The notes below the pieces were generated by a model. That model had not been told where the DNA came from and did no database searches. It saw only the letters and a program-made list of their open reading frames with translations. The translations under genes and the position numbers were made by a program. Shown one piece after another: positions 26,307-36,151 of a DNA stretch of 64,000 nucleotides. This DNA is from an uncultured Desulfuromonas sp. (GTDB lineage Bacteria; Desulfobacterota; Desulfuromonadia; Desulfuromonadales; Desulfuromonadaceae): NCBI RefSeq assembly GCF_963676955.1, contig NZ_OY781461.1, forward strand, positions 2,846,225 through 2,910,224, read 5' to 3'. Positions within the stretch are counted from its first letter, which is position 1, and each line of letters opens with the position of its first letter.

Positions 26307-27716
26307 ATGACCCCAAAAGAAGTCGTGCAGTTTGCCAAAGAAAACAATGTGAAAATGGTTGACTACAAATTCCTCGATTTTGTCGGTATCTGGCAGCATT
26401 TCAGTACGCCGATCTCCGAGTTTGACGAGGACACGTTTGAAGAAGGTCTCGGTTTTGACGGCTCTTCAATTCGTGGCTGGCAGCCGATTCACAACAGTGA
26501 CATGCTGCTGATCCCGGTTCCTGAATCAGCCAAGATCGACCCGTTCATCGAAGCTCCGACTCTGAGCCTTATCTGCAACATCATCGACCCGATCACTCGC
26601 GAAGGTTACACTCGTGACCCCCGCTTCATCGCCAGCAAAGCTGAAGCTTACCTGAAGTCTACCGGCATCGGTGACACCGCTTACTTCGGTCCCGAGCCTG
26701 AGTTCTTCATCTTTGACGATGTTCGTTTCGAGTCCACCTGCAACCAGTCTTTCTACGCTGTCGACTCCATTGAAGGTCGTTGGAACAGTGGCCGTGACGA
26801 GTACCCCAACCTGGGTTACAAGCCGCGCCACAAAGAAGGTTACTTCCCTTGCGCACCGACCGACTCCATGGTTGACCTGCGCAACGAGATGGTTGAAGTG
26901 CTGCAAAGCGTCGGCATGCGCATCGAAGCGTCTCACCATGAGGTTGCTTCCGGTGGTCAGTGCGAAATCGACATGCGTTTTGATTCCCTGATGAACATGG
27001 CTGACACCCTGCAATGGTTCAAGTACATTATTAAGAACGTTGCCGTACGTAATGGTAAAACAGTTACTTTTATGCCGAAGCCTGTTTTCGGTGACAACGG
27101 TTCCGGTATGCACTGCCACCAGTCTATCTGGAAAGACGGTGTTAACCAGTTTGCCGGCGACGGCTACGGCGGTCTGTCCAAAATGGCCATGTACTACATC
27201 GGTGGTATCATGAAGCACGCCAAGGCTCTGTGTGCCTTCACCAACCCCAGCACCAACTCTTACAAGCGTTTGGTTCCTGGTTTTGAAGCTCCGGTTAACC
27301 TGGCGTACTCCAACCGTAACCGTTCCGCTTCCCTGCGTATCCCGGTCACCAACGCTCCTGCTGCCAAGCGCGTTGAGTACCGTACGCCTGACCCCTCCTG
27401 CAACGGCTACCTGGCTTTCGCTGCCATGCTGATGGCAGGTCTGGACGGTATCGAGAACAAAATCGATCCGGGTCAGCCTCTTGACAAGGACATCTACGGT
27501 CTGTCTCCTGAGGAGCTCAAAGACATCCCGAGTGTTGCCGGTTCTCTCGAAGAGGCACTCAACGCTCTTAAAGATGATCACGAATTCCTGCTCAAAGGTG
27601 ACGTTTTCACTCAAGACGTTATCGATACCTGGATCGAGTACAAAACTGAGAACGAGGTTAACCCCGTTCGCATGCGTCCGGTTCCTGAGGAATTCAACCT
27701 CTACTACGACATCTAA
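26307..27716 (+). CDS. glnA: Glutamine synthetase type I
   Basis: 469 residues from the ATG at 26307 (AAAGGAG nine bases upstream; the longer ORF start is not used). GSI signatures: [34 protein letters not shown], and the adenylylation Tyr in [10 protein letters not shown]. It condenses ammonia with glutamate using ATP. Codon use is strongly biased to C-ending codons (CTG, GGT, AAC), unlike neighbours, as expected of a highly expressed gene. It ends at a strong terminator followed by an intron. Confidence 0.97.
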   Translation: MTPKEVVQFAKENNVKMVDYKFLDFVGIWQHFSTPISEFDEDTFEEGLGFDGSSIRGWQPIHNSDMLLIPVPESAKIDPFIEAPTLSLICNIIDPITREGYTRDPRFIASKAEAYLKSTGIGDTAYFGPEPEFFIFDDVRFESTCNQSFYAVDSIEGRWNSGRDEYPNLGYKPRHKEGYFPCAPTDSMVDLRNEMVEVLQSVGMRIEASHHEVASGGQCEIDMRFDSLMNMADTLQWFKYIIKNVAVRNGKTVTFMPKPVFGDNGSGMHCHQSIWKDGVNQFAGDGYGGLSKMAMYYIGGIMKHAKALCAFTNPSTNSYKRLVPGFEAPVNLAYSNRNRSASLRIPVTNAPAAKRVEYRTPDPSCNGYLAFAAMLMAGLDGIENKIDPGQPLDKDIYGLSPEELKDIPSVAGSLEEALNALKDDHEFLLKGDVFTQDVIDTWIEYKTENEVNPVRMRPVPEEFNLYYDI

Positions 27717-27742
27717 TCGACGTAGTAACAGGATAGATCAAA

Positions 27743-27775
27743 AAAAGGCTCCCGGTTTTCCGGGAGCCTTTTTTA
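27743..27775 (+). terminator. glnA terminator, insertion target of group II intron
   Basis: AAAAGGCTCCCGG-TTTT-CCGGGAGCCTTTT with a further T-run. The second group II intron begins four bases after it. Confidence 0.93.
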
Positions 27776-27778
27776 TTG

Positions 27779-28430
27779 GTGTGCCAGGCATGGCACGTGG
27801 TGCGAAAGCACCGTCTGTTTAACTGTGGTGGTTAAGCAGTGACTTGGAGGTGAAAGTCCTCTGCGGACCCTGATGACGGGAACCGCTAGCCGAACGGCAA
27901 GGGTGTCCGGGGTGACCCGGAATCTGAAGGAAGCCGCAGGCAAAATCCCGGCCCGACGAACAGGAATCACATACGAGGCAGTTTCATCCGGGCGAGAAGG
28001 CCAAGATCTTCAAAGCCCGATAGTCATCCGGGAGGGTGAGGCTGTAAATGTGGCGGGTATATGGGAGGAAGGTCGTGTGTCTTACCCTGGGAGGTCTGTC
28101 GGCCTGCCATGTGCTACTGGCATCGTAAGATGTCGGGATGGGCTGACAGAAGTCAGCAGAGGCCATAGTAGCTGGGCTAACCACCACAGCGAAGGGCCGA
28201 ACCTGATATGCGGAGTTAAACTACTTTTCTGAACGTCTTGAGCAGATGCCTCGAAAGAGGGCCTAAAGCTGGAAGTGGCGACCGGAAGTCGTGAGGTAAA
28301 GCTGGGCGCTTATAGGGCGACGGGCATTGTTAGTTGATTAATGCAGAAGCAAATCAGGAACCGCCGTGTACGGAACCGTACGCACGGTGGTGTGGGAGGA
28401 CGGCGGGGGTAACCCCGCCTCCTACCCGAT
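27779..28430 (+). mobile_element. ORF-less group II intron
   Basis: About 652 bp. The 5' end is GTGTG (consensus GTGYG) at the start of the hairpin GTGCCA/TGGCAC. Typical intron RNA segments follow (GGAGGTGAAAGTCCTC, CTGAAGGAAGCCGCAGG, GCGAAGGGCCGAAC). Domain V lies at 28359-28390 (CCGCCGTGTACG-GAAC-CGTACGCACGGTGG) and domain VI at about 28394-28424; the 3' end is at TACCCGAT. Domain IV carries no reverse transcriptase frame; the ORF seems to have been deleted cleanly. Splicing or movement would need a maturase in trans. The stretch to the next gene (28431-28518) holds nothing recognisable. Confidence 0.82.
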
Positions 28431-28518
28431 TTCCTCTTCTGATGTTTAGGGGGGCGTTGTCAATCTGCGGTTATGGCACTATTGGGGTCCTTTTTCGCGT
28501 CAGTAGCGTTACACGTCG

Positions 28519-30348
28519 TCAGGAGCCGCAGGAGCAGCGGCGGCGATTGATAAATAGCGAATTTCCAGGTGTTTTTTTGGCAATTTTCTTTGCTTCTGAG
28601 GCCAGCAGGGCAATTTCATGCTGGCTGCAGCAGTGGTCGGTGTCGCCGCTAAACGTGGTGGCCCCGATTGAAACCGAGGTGATGGCATAGAATGTTGTCT
28701 GACCGGTGCGATCCGTGGATGTGATGCCGCCCTGTTGGCGATGCTCTTCGTCAAAAAGGTCGATCACTTCCTCTTCGAAGCGGGCGAGAATCATCTTGCA
28801 GCGTTGCTTCCAGTCCGAACTGCGGAAAATAATCATGAAATCATCGCCGCCAATGTGACCGATAAAGTCACACTGCGGATTACAAGCGCTTTGTAAGATG
28901 GTGCCGAGCAGACGGATGACCATATCGCCACGACTGTAGCCATACAGGTCGTTAAAGGGCTTGAAATTGTCCAGATCAAAATAGCAGGCAGTAAATGGGA
29001 GATAATTCTCCAGAAGATGTTCAACATGTTCGTTGATCGGCACATTACCCGGCAGTAAAGTCAACGGGTTGGCGTAACGGGCATTGCGAATCTGCAACTC
29101 GGTAATCCGTTTCAGCAGATCCGTGACCATGCCGACACCGAGGTAGGAATTGTTGTCGGTGATGATAAAATAGTTGCCCTGATATTTACTGTCATCTTTG
29201 GTGATGATCTCACTGAGTTTTTCAATGGGAACATCTTTTTCGATGCACAGAGGCGAGATGTTCATAAATTCTCGGATCGGATTGTTACCGCGCAGGTCGC
29301 GTCCATAGCGGCTGGCAAGGATATTCATTACCTCATGGCGATGCAACATGCCCACAGGACGCCCTTCATCAACTACAGGCAGTGCCAGCAGCTCCGGCAT
29401 ATTTTCAAACAGATCACCAACCGTGTTCAGGGTGGTCGATGAGCAGGTGGTCGGAACGGTTTTAATCAATCCGGAAACCGATTCCGTGCGCCATTTAAAA
29501 TGGTTTTGTTGATTGGTCTCGTGGTTAAGAACAATATTGCTCGGCAATTGATGCGGTGGACTTGGACTGGGACGACTGAAGTAGTACCCTTGGCCATAAG
29601 TCACGCCTAATGCCTGAACCACATAATATTCCTCCAGCGTTTCTATCCCTTCGGCGATAGTCCGGCAGTCAACACATTTGGCAATTTCCTGAAGGGATTG
29701 AATCAGCTGTTTCTTGTGTTTGTCGCGATTGATGGATTGAATGAAGTATTTATCAAACTTGACCAGATCCGGTTTCAGCTCCGACCATAAACGCAATCCG
29801 GCGTAAGCAGAGCCCAGATCATCCAGCGCCACCTTAAACCCTTCCTGGCGGTAATGATAGAGGGCGCTGCGAATCGTTTCGATATCGAGAATCGGAAAAT
29901 TCTCTGTCAGTTCAATCACAACATTTGTCGGATCCATGCCGTAGTGAGCCAAGGTTTGCCGGGTGAACCCATGAGGAAAGTTGGGTTCCAGCAACGCTTT
30001 TGGACTGACATTGAGAAACAGTTTTCCCGCCAGTTTTAACCGGGAGAAGAATTCGATGTTGACGTCACGGCACAACATCTCCAGTTCAGTAAGTCGATCG
30101 CAGTGGATCGCGGCATTAAACAGATTTGCCGGAGAGTGCAGGGGGGAGTTGGATGGACCGCGCACCAACGCTTCATAGCCGATAATTCTTCCGTCGGCCA
30201 GATCAACAATGGGTTGAAACCAGGGGGTCAACCGACGATGGGTGATGATGTTGTCAAGCCAGGTGGCAAAAGAACCCTGCTCTGAGTCGAGAGTATGCTG
30301 TAGGGTGGGTTGCGTAGACGGATCTTCAAGGCGGTGTAATGATGGCAT
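28519..30348 (-). CDS. EAL-CBS-GGDEF cyclic-di-GMP protein
   Basis: 609 residues. EAL domain at about 28-270 with the phosphodiesterase residues in place (Y-E-A-L-V-R-G, L-N-V-S-P, E-L-T-E, D-D-L-G-S, L-V-K-F-D-K, E-G-I-E-T). Two CBS modules at about 290-420, which usually bind adenine nucleotides. A GGDEF domain at about 430-590 whose signature reads I-G-G-D-D-F, with Asp in place of the catalytic Glu, suggesting a regulatory rather than synthetic role. Cytoplasmic, without membrane segments. Same domain order as the EAL-CBS-GGDEF proteins of other proteobacteria. Minus strand, apparently monocistronic. Confidence 0.87.
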   Translation of the reverse strand: MPSLHRLEDPSTQPTLQHTLDSEQGSFATWLDNIITHRRLTPWFQPIVDLADGRIIGYEALVRGPSNSPLHSPANLFNAAIHCDRLTELEMLCRDVNIEFFSRLKLAGKLFLNVSPKALLEPNFPHGFTRQTLAHYGMDPTNVVIELTENFPILDIETIRSALYHYRQEGFKVALDDLGSAYAGLRLWSELKPDLVKFDKYFIQSINRDKHKKQLIQSLQEIAKCVDCRTIAEGIETLEEYYVVQALGVTYGQGYYFSRPSPSPPHQLPSNIVLNHETNQQNHFKWRTESVSGLIKTVPTTCSSTTLNTVGDLFENMPELLALPVVDEGRPVGMLHRHEVMNILASRYGRDLRGNNPIREFMNISPLCIEKDVPIEKLSEIITKDDSKYQGNYFIITDNNSYLGVGMVTDLLKRITELQIRNARYANPLTLLPGNVPINEHVEHLLENYLPFTACYFDLDNFKPFNDLYGYSRGDMVIRLLGTILQSACNPQCDFIGHIGGDDFMIIFRSSDWKQRCKMILARFEEEVIDLFDEEHRQQGGITSTDRTGQTTFYAITSVSIGATTFSGDTDHCCSQHEIALLASEAKKIAKKTPGNSLFINRRRCSCGS

Positions 30349-30465
30349 CGTTTCATCTTTCAGTTCAGTGGTGAATTTCCGCTGGCCTTATCTTCACCAA
30401 AAGAATGTTTGGCGAAGATAAGGATTCGGTAAGCGCACCGCAACTTAGAATGAAATAATGCTGCG

Positions 30466-32670
30466 TTAGGAGATTTTTAGACGTTTATGATAGAGGCGCA
30501 GGCTGTTGGAAACCACGGTCACGCTGCTTAATGACATGGCCACTGCCGCCAGCATGGGATGAAAATGACGCAGTATGTCCGGAACCCCGGGAAACAGCAT
30601 AAACACACCGGCTGCCGTCGGGATCAAGGCGACATTGTAGATAAACGCCCAGAACAGATTCTGGCGGATGGTCGTCATGGTCTGGCGGCTGATTTCAATG
30701 GCGATCGGGGCACGCGACAGGCTGCCGGATACCAGGATGACGTCGGCACTCTCCATGGCAATGTCGGTGCCGCTGCCCATAGCCATGCCGATATCCGCTC
30801 GCGCCAGTGCCGGCGCATCATTGATGCCGTCGCCGACCATGGCCACTGGAGCCCGGCGTTGTTTCTGCTTGACCACTGAAGCCTTGTCGGCCGGCAGAAC
30901 TTCCGCGACAATGTCGTCAATGCCGCTTTGCCCGGCAATAGCCTGGGCAGTATCGTGATGATCGCCGGTCAACATGGTGACGGAAAGGCCCTGTTGTTTC
31001 AGACGGGCAATGGCTGCGGCCGAGTCCGGCTTGATCGGGTCAGACAGGGCGAAAAATCCGAGGATTTCCGTATCATCAGCCAGAATCATCGCGGTTTTTC
31101 CTTCTTGCTGCAAGGGCGCGAGTTGCTGACGAATGGCATCATTGAGCCGCTCTTTAAACCAGTCCGGTTTGCCGAGCTGATAGTGAGTGTTATCGAGCGT
31201 GCCTTCAACGCCCCAGCCGGAGCGGGCGGCAAAGTCGTCAACGCGGAGCAAGTCAAGATGCTGCTGTTTGGCTTTTTGAATTAACGCCTGGCCCAAAGGA
31301 TGCTCAGAGCCTTGTTCAAGACTTGCCGCCACTCTGAGAATCTCCTCCGAACTCTGCCGGGTGAGGGAAATAACGTCGGTTAAGGCCGGTTTGCCCGCAG
31401 TAATGGTGCCGGTTTTATCAAAGATCATCTGGCGAATTGTTGCCGTGGTTTCAATAGCGGTCCCGTTTTTAAACAGAATGCCCTGTTCGCTCGCTTTACC
31501 GATGCCGGCCATCAGCGCCGTCGGTGTCGCCAAGCCCAAAGCACAGGGACAGGCGATGATCAATACGGCGATCAGGCGGACCATGGCCGGGACGAATTCT
31601 CCGCCGATGGACCACCACAGGATGAAGACGGTGAGAGCGATGAGTAGGACACTCGGTACGAAAATGGCGGCAACGCGATCCGCCAGAGCCTGAATCGGTG
31701 CCTTGCTGCCCTGGGCTTCCTGAACCAGCTGGATGATTTGTGATAATACCGTGTCCTTACCGACTTTTTGCGCCACCATCTCCAACATGCCGTGCTGGTT
31801 GATGGTGCCGGCGGTGACCGGGTCATCCGCTTGTTTATCGACCGGCAACGCTTCGCCACTGAGCATGGATTCATCCACGGCACTTTGTCCGGCAACCACA
31901 CGGCCATCAACGGGAATGGTTTGCCCCGGATAGATACGCAGCCGATCCCCTTTGACAACGGCCTTGATTTCAACCTCGTCCTCCTTGCCATCGGTAAGGC
32001 GCACGGCTTTTTTCGGCCGCAGATCCATCAACTTGCGGATGGCGGCACCGGTTTTGCCTTTGGTGCGTGCTTCAAGCAGTTTGCCGAGTTTGATCAGGGT
32101 GATAATCACGGCGGAGGTCTCAAAGTAAACGTGATCTCCGGTCGCCGGAAACAGCAACACGACCAGCGAGTAGAGGTAGGCGATGGTTGAGCCCATGGCC
32201 ACCAGCACGTCCATGTTGGCGCTGCGGTTTTGCAGGCTGCGCCAGGCCCCGGTATAAAATCCGGCTCCAGTGTAAAATTGCACGGGTGTGGCAAGAAACA
32301 GAAACAGCCAGTTGATCCATACGGCATGACTCCAGATACCGAGAACGCCGAAATCGCGTGCCATGCTGAGTAAAAAAAGGGGCAGGGTGAAGGCAACTCC
32401 GACAATAAACGGGGTCTTTTCACTCAAGGTTTCCGCGTGATCGGCCGGTTCCAGATCGGCACTGGCATGAAAGCCCAAAGATTCAATCTTGCCGATCAGA
32501 TCATCGACGCTGAGTTGGTTATGATCATACGCAATCGTGACAATTTCGCTGGCGAAATTGACCTGGGCGTTTGTGACCGCATCCATGGCGTTGAGCCCTT
32601 TTTCAATGGTTTGGGCGCAATTGGCGCAGGACATGCCGGAAACGGCCAATTGTATTTCTGTAGAGGTCAT
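30466..32670 (-). CDS. copA: Copper-translocating P-type ATPase
   Basis: 734 residues from the ATG at 32670, chosen for AAAGGAG seven bases upstream; the longer frame start lacks one. N-terminal HMA domain with G-M-S-C-A-N-C; transmembrane ion site A-C-P-C-A-L-G-L-A-T-P; phosphorylation site D-K-T-G-T-I-T; hinge G-D-G-I-N-D-A-P-A-L. The CPC motif with the HMA CxxC indicates export of Cu(I). Standard length for a one-HMA CopA. No CueR or CsoR gene is adjacent; divergent from recQ. Confidence 0.93.
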   Translation of the reverse strand: MTSTEIQLAVSGMSCANCAQTIEKGLNAMDAVTNAQVNFASEIVTIAYDHNQLSVDDLIGKIESLGFHASADLEPADHAETLSEKTPFIVGVAFTLPLFLLSMARDFGVLGIWSHAVWINWLFLFLATPVQFYTGAGFYTGAWRSLQNRSANMDVLVAMGSTIAYLYSLVVLLFPATGDHVYFETSAVIITLIKLGKLLEARTKGKTGAAIRKLMDLRPKKAVRLTDGKEDEVEIKAVVKGDRLRIYPGQTIPVDGRVVAGQSAVDESMLSGEALPVDKQADDPVTAGTINQHGMLEMVAQKVGKDTVLSQIIQLVQEAQGSKAPIQALADRVAAIFVPSVLLIALTVFILWWSIGGEFVPAMVRLIAVLIIACPCALGLATPTALMAGIGKASEQGILFKNGTAIETTATIRQMIFDKTGTITAGKPALTDVISLTRQSSEEILRVAASLEQGSEHPLGQALIQKAKQQHLDLLRVDDFAARSGWGVEGTLDNTHYQLGKPDWFKERLNDAIRQQLAPLQQEGKTAMILADDTEILGFFALSDPIKPDSAAAIARLKQQGLSVTMLTGDHHDTAQAIAGQSGIDDIVAEVLPADKASVVKQKQRRAPVAMVGDGINDAPALARADIGMAMGSGTDIAMESADVILVSGSLSRAPIAIEISRQTMTTIRQNLFWAFIYNVALIPTAAGVFMLFPGVPDILRHFHPMLAAVAMSLSSVTVVSNSLRLYHKRLKIS

Positions 32671-32811
32671 AGCAGACTCCTTTGTCAACGGATGCAATTC
32701 GAGCATGGTATCCACGGCGTATCTATGGTTCAATGAATACGCACGCTATTTTTAACCTAAATAGTAACAAATTGTGCGTCTTTTTGCACTCACCGGATAA
32801 GGTTCATCTTC

Positions 32812-34608
32812 GTGTCTCCACAACAGACTCTGCAAAATATTTTTGGTTATCGTGAATTTCGCGAACCACAGCAACAGATCATCGAAACACTGATCAACGG
32901 TCAGGACTGCTTTGTTCTCATGCCTACCGGTGGCGGGAAATCGCTGTGTTATCAGATTCCCGCCTTGCATCGGCAGGGCGTGGCCATCGTCGTTTCGCCT
33001 TTGATTTCATTGATGAAAGATCAGGTCGACGCTCTTAATGCCAACGGCGTCAAAGCCGCCTGTTACAACTCCTCTTTGACCGCCCAGGAGGCACGCGACG
33101 TTCTGTCTCAATTGCATCGCCAGCAATTGGACCTGCTCTATGTGGCTCCGGAACGTTTACTCAGCCCTGATTTTCTCGAGCGCTTGGACGAGATCGATAT
33201 CGCCCTGATTGCCGTCGATGAAGCCCATTGTGTTTCGCAGTGGGGCCATGACTTTCGCCCGGAATATGTCCAACTGGGCGCATTGCGCGATCACTTCCCC
33301 GAAACACCAATGATTGCTCTGACCGCCACCGCCGACCTGCAGACCCGTCAGGATATTATTGAGCGGTTACGTCTGCACCAGGCACGGCAATTTATCAGCA
33401 GCTTTGACCGGCCCAATATCCGCTACACCGTGGTGGACAAGCAGAAACCGATTGTACAACTCGAGCAGTTTCTCGATCAGCACCGTGGCGAAGCCGGCAT
33501 CGTTTATGCCCTGAGTCGCAAGCGGGTGGAAGAGATCGCTGCCAAGCTGGTGGAGCGGGGCGTGGTTGCCGCCGCCTACCATGCCGGCTTGCCGGATCGT
33601 CAGCGCCATGATGTTCAAGAGGCTTTTCTGCGCGATGACATTCAGGTGGTCGTGGCCACTGTGGCTTTCGGCATGGGTATTGATAAGTCCAATGTGCGTT
33701 TTGTCGTCCATTACGATCTGCCGAAAAACATCGAAAGCTACTACCAGGAAACCGGCCGTGCCGGGCGGGACGGTTTGCCGGCCGAAGCCCTGTTGCTGTT
33801 TGGTTATGGCGACATTGCCATTGCCCGTGGACTGATCGAAAAGGGCAATAATCCCGATCAGGTGCGGATTGAACTGCACAAGCTCAATGCCATGGTCAGC
33901 TATGCCGAACCGTTAACCTGCCGACGTCGAGCCTTGCTCGGTTACTTCGGACAACAACGCGATCACGATTGCGGCAACTGCGATCTGTGTCTTAATCCCC
34001 CTGAACGCTACAATGCCACTGAAGATGCTCAGAAAGTGCTGTCGTGCGTCTATCGGGTCGGTCAGCGCTTTGGCGCCAAACATGTCATTGATGTGTTACG
34101 TGGCTCCAGCGGCCAACGTGTTCTTGATCTCGGCCACGATAAGTTGAGTACCTATGGTATTGGTGCGGACCAGTCCAGTGACGTTTGGGGCGGACTCATC
34201 CGTCAGCTTGTTCACTTGGGGTATCTTTATCAGGACGTGGCCAATTATTCCGTGATCAAGCTCACAGAAGCGTCACGGGCGATTCTTACCGGCCGGCAGG
34301 AATTAACCTTGGCCCGGCCACGCCTCAAGGCCGTGACCAAAAAGCCGGTGCGCAAACGGGCGATCGATTTGGATTACAACGAGGATCTGTTCGAAATTCT
34401 ACGTCAGCGGCGTAAGGAGATCGCCGACGAACAGGGCGTCCCGCCGTTTGTCGTGTTCAGCGACAATAGCCTGGTTGAAATGGCCTATTATCTGCCGCTG
34501 GATGACGTGGAGATGATGAAAATTAACGGTGTCGGCAAGCACAAGATGGCCCATTATGGCCAGCAGTTTATCGATGTGATTGATGCCTATTGTGAGGGGA
34601 ATGATTAA
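32812..34608 (+). CDS. recQ: ATP-dependent DNA helicase RecQ
   Basis: 598 residues, starting at GTG. Superfamily 2 helicase motifs: Walker A M-P-T-G-G-G-K-S, D-E-A-H with C-V-S-Q-W-G-H-D-F-R-P-E-Y, and motif VI Q-E-T-G-R-A-G-R-D-G. RQC zinc site C-R-R-R-A-L-L-G-Y-F-G...D-C-G-N-C-D-L-C, then a C-terminal HRDC domain (about 520-598). It unwinds DNA 3' to 5' in recombination repair. Confidence 0.95.
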   Translation: MSPQQTLQNIFGYREFREPQQQIIETLINGQDCFVLMPTGGGKSLCYQIPALHRQGVAIVVSPLISLMKDQVDALNANGVKAACYNSSLTAQEARDVLSQLHRQQLDLLYVAPERLLSPDFLERLDEIDIALIAVDEAHCVSQWGHDFRPEYVQLGALRDHFPETPMIALTATADLQTRQDIIERLRLHQARQFISSFDRPNIRYTVVDKQKPIVQLEQFLDQHRGEAGIVYALSRKRVEEIAAKLVERGVVAAAYHAGLPDRQRHDVQEAFLRDDIQVVVATVAFGMGIDKSNVRFVVHYDLPKNIESYYQETGRAGRDGLPAEALLLFGYGDIAIARGLIEKGNNPDQVRIELHKLNAMVSYAEPLTCRRRALLGYFGQQRDHDCGNCDLCLNPPERYNATEDAQKVLSCVYRVGQRFGAKHVIDVLRGSSGQRVLDLGHDKLSTYGIGADQSSDVWGGLIRQLVHLGYLYQDVANYSVIKLTEASRAILTGRQELTLARPRLKAVTKKPVRKRAIDLDYNEDLFEILRQRRKEIADEQGVPPFVVFSDNSLVEMAYYLPLDDVEMMKINGVGKHKMAHYGQQFIDVIDAYCEGND

Positions 34609-34629
34609 ACTGTGACAGAGAAGAAAACG

Positions 34630-35025
34630 ATGCGAATAATTCTCATTGTGTTGATTTCTTTGATCTCTTCAAACGTATGGGCCAACAGTCCAGCAGGTTT
34701 GTGGGTCTGGGATAAAAACAATTCTTCCCGGACATTTTCCATCCGGATAGATTCAGGTAAAAATGAACTGTTGGGTTCTTATTGTGCTGTCGCTTTATCC
34801 GGACACCGTATTGATTGTTCCTCCCGCAACAATAAAAAGTTTTCAGTTTGGCTAGATGGTCGAGAATTTGAATTCTGGACAAACTACAGTGGCAAACCTG
34901 GTATCGCGACATTGGAAAAAGTAGGCCATAAGATCCATTGGATTATTGTTAAACAGCCGGATGGCGAGCATTACGCTCCGACTGAAGCATGGTTAAGTAA
35001 ATATGAACCGCAAAACAAACGATAG
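34630..35025 (+). CDS. Small exported protein of unknown function
   Basis: 131 residues from the ATG at 34630, which opens directly into a signal peptide (M-R-I-I-L-I-V-L-I-S-L-I..., cleavage after V-W-A). The mature part is rich in beta-type and aromatic residues (G-L-W-V-W-D-K, F-W-T-N-Y-S-G-K-P-G) with one Cys pair, compatible with a small beta-barrel or lipocalin-like fold; no family is recognised. The gene is more AT-rich than recQ, 21 bp upstream, which hints at separate origin. Confidence 0.6.
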   Translation: MRIILIVLISLISSNVWANSPAGLWVWDKNNSSRTFSIRIDSGKNELLGSYCAVALSGHRIDCSSRNNKKFSVWLDGREFEFWTNYSGKPGIATLEKVGHKIHWIIVKQPDGEHYAPTEAWLSKYEPQNKR

Positions 35026-35065
35026 TAGCGGGATCATTGCTCCCATAGATCCTATAGGAGGTTGA

Positions 35066-35863
35066 ATGCAAGCAAACATTAATAACTCGAATCTTTTTTA
35101 TTCTGAAAGTGGCGATCCCTCTAAAACATCCGTCGTTTTTATCCACGGCTTTCCGTTTAGTCATGCCATCTGGCAGGAACAAATCAAGGCCTTGGGGGAT
35201 GGTTTTCACTGCATTGCCTACGATTTCCGTGGCATGGGCGACAGCAGTGTCGGTGATGGCCAATACACCCTCGAAGGGCATGTTGATGATCTGATTGCGT
35301 TGCTGGATTTTCTGCAGATTGATCAGACTGTGATTGTCGGGCTGTCCATGGGCGGGTATATCGCTTTGCGCGCTTTACAACGCAACCCGGAACGTTTTCT
35401 GGCGGCGGTCTTGTGCGATACCCGCAGTGAAGCCGATGATGATGACGGCAAGATCAAGCGCGCCAACGCCGCTCAGTCTGTCAAACAGGATGGCTCAGCC
35501 GCTTTTGCCGAAGGCTTTCTGCCTGCCGTGTTCAGTGCCGCATCCATAAACAACAACGTGCCGGGCGTTGGCCTGATTAAAGAGATTATCAGCAACAATG
35601 ACCCTCTGGCCATTGCCGGCAACCTGATTGCCATGGCCGCGCGTACCGATACCACGGCGTCATTGAAGGATATTGCCGTGCCGACACTGATTCTGGTGGG
35701 AGAAGAGGATAATCTGACGACGCCGGACGATGCCCGGAACATGCAGAGCCATATCCAAGGGGCACAGCTGCATGTGGTGCCTGAGGCCGCACATTTGAGC
35801 AACCTGGAAAACCCGGAGTTTTTCAACGCGCGTTTGTTGGAGTTCCTCTTCTCGCTCAAATAA
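35066..35863 (+). CDS. Alpha/beta hydrolase
   Basis: 265 residues with the alpha/beta-hydrolase pattern: oxyanion segment F-I-H-G-F-P-F-S-H-A, nucleophile elbow G-L-S-M-G-G-Y, late Asp in E-E-D-N-L-T-T-P-D, and terminal His in E-A-A-H-L-S-N-L-E. Closest in style to 3-oxoadipate enol-lactonase/haloperoxidase-like members; the true substrate is unknown. Good AGGAGGT ribosome site and a terminator directly after the stop. Confidence 0.85.
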   Translation: MQANINNSNLFYSESGDPSKTSVVFIHGFPFSHAIWQEQIKALGDGFHCIAYDFRGMGDSSVGDGQYTLEGHVDDLIALLDFLQIDQTVIVGLSMGGYIALRALQRNPERFLAAVLCDTRSEADDDDGKIKRANAAQSVKQDGSAAFAEGFLPAVFSAASINNNVPGVGLIKEIISNNDPLAIAGNLIAMAARTDTTASLKDIAVPTLILVGEEDNLTTPDDARNMQSHIQGAQLHVVPEAAHLSNLENPEFFNARLLEFLFSLK

Positions 35864-35895
35864 GGTGTTTCCCAAAAGGAAACATCCGTTTTTTT
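35863..35895 (+). terminator. Terminator after alpha/beta hydrolase
   Basis: GGTGTTTCC-CAAAA-GGAAACATCC followed by GTTTTTTT; stem with one bulged base. The 200 bases from here to 36095 show no gene. Confidence 0.75.
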
Positions 35896-36095
35896 GCTTC
35901 ACGATGACTTCGCGATCAAATCGGATAAAGGCCTCGATGAGGAACAGAATCTGAAATCTGTTGCCTCATGGAAACCTTGAACTCAACAGCCTGAGTACGC
36001 CCTCTGGTTTTCTGCTTTTTGCTTTTCATCCGAATTTATCGTGGCCTTTATCGTGAGGCTAAAAACGTCTATCTCTTTGCTCGCGTAAGCATCAA

Positions 36096-36131
36096 TAAAA
36101 AAGCCGGACCCCCATGGAGTCCGGCTTTTTT
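36096..36131. terminator. Fumarase terminator
   Basis: AAAAAAGCCGGAC, a nine-base loop, GTCCGGCTTTTTT: works on the minus strand for fumarase and on the plus strand as well. Confidence 0.88.
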
Positions 36132-36151
36132 GCGTTGTGCTGTTGAGTGGA

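Noticed and set aside
26526-27614. 362-codon open frame opposite glnA
   Set aside because: Antisense shadow of a strongly codon-biased gene; its composition (many V/H/Q/T) is that of a reverse frame.
28334-28690. 118-codon frame starting in the second intron and running into the 3' end of the EAL-CBS-GGDEF gene
   Set aside because: It crosses domain V/VI of the intron and then lies antisense to a clear gene; no coding signal.
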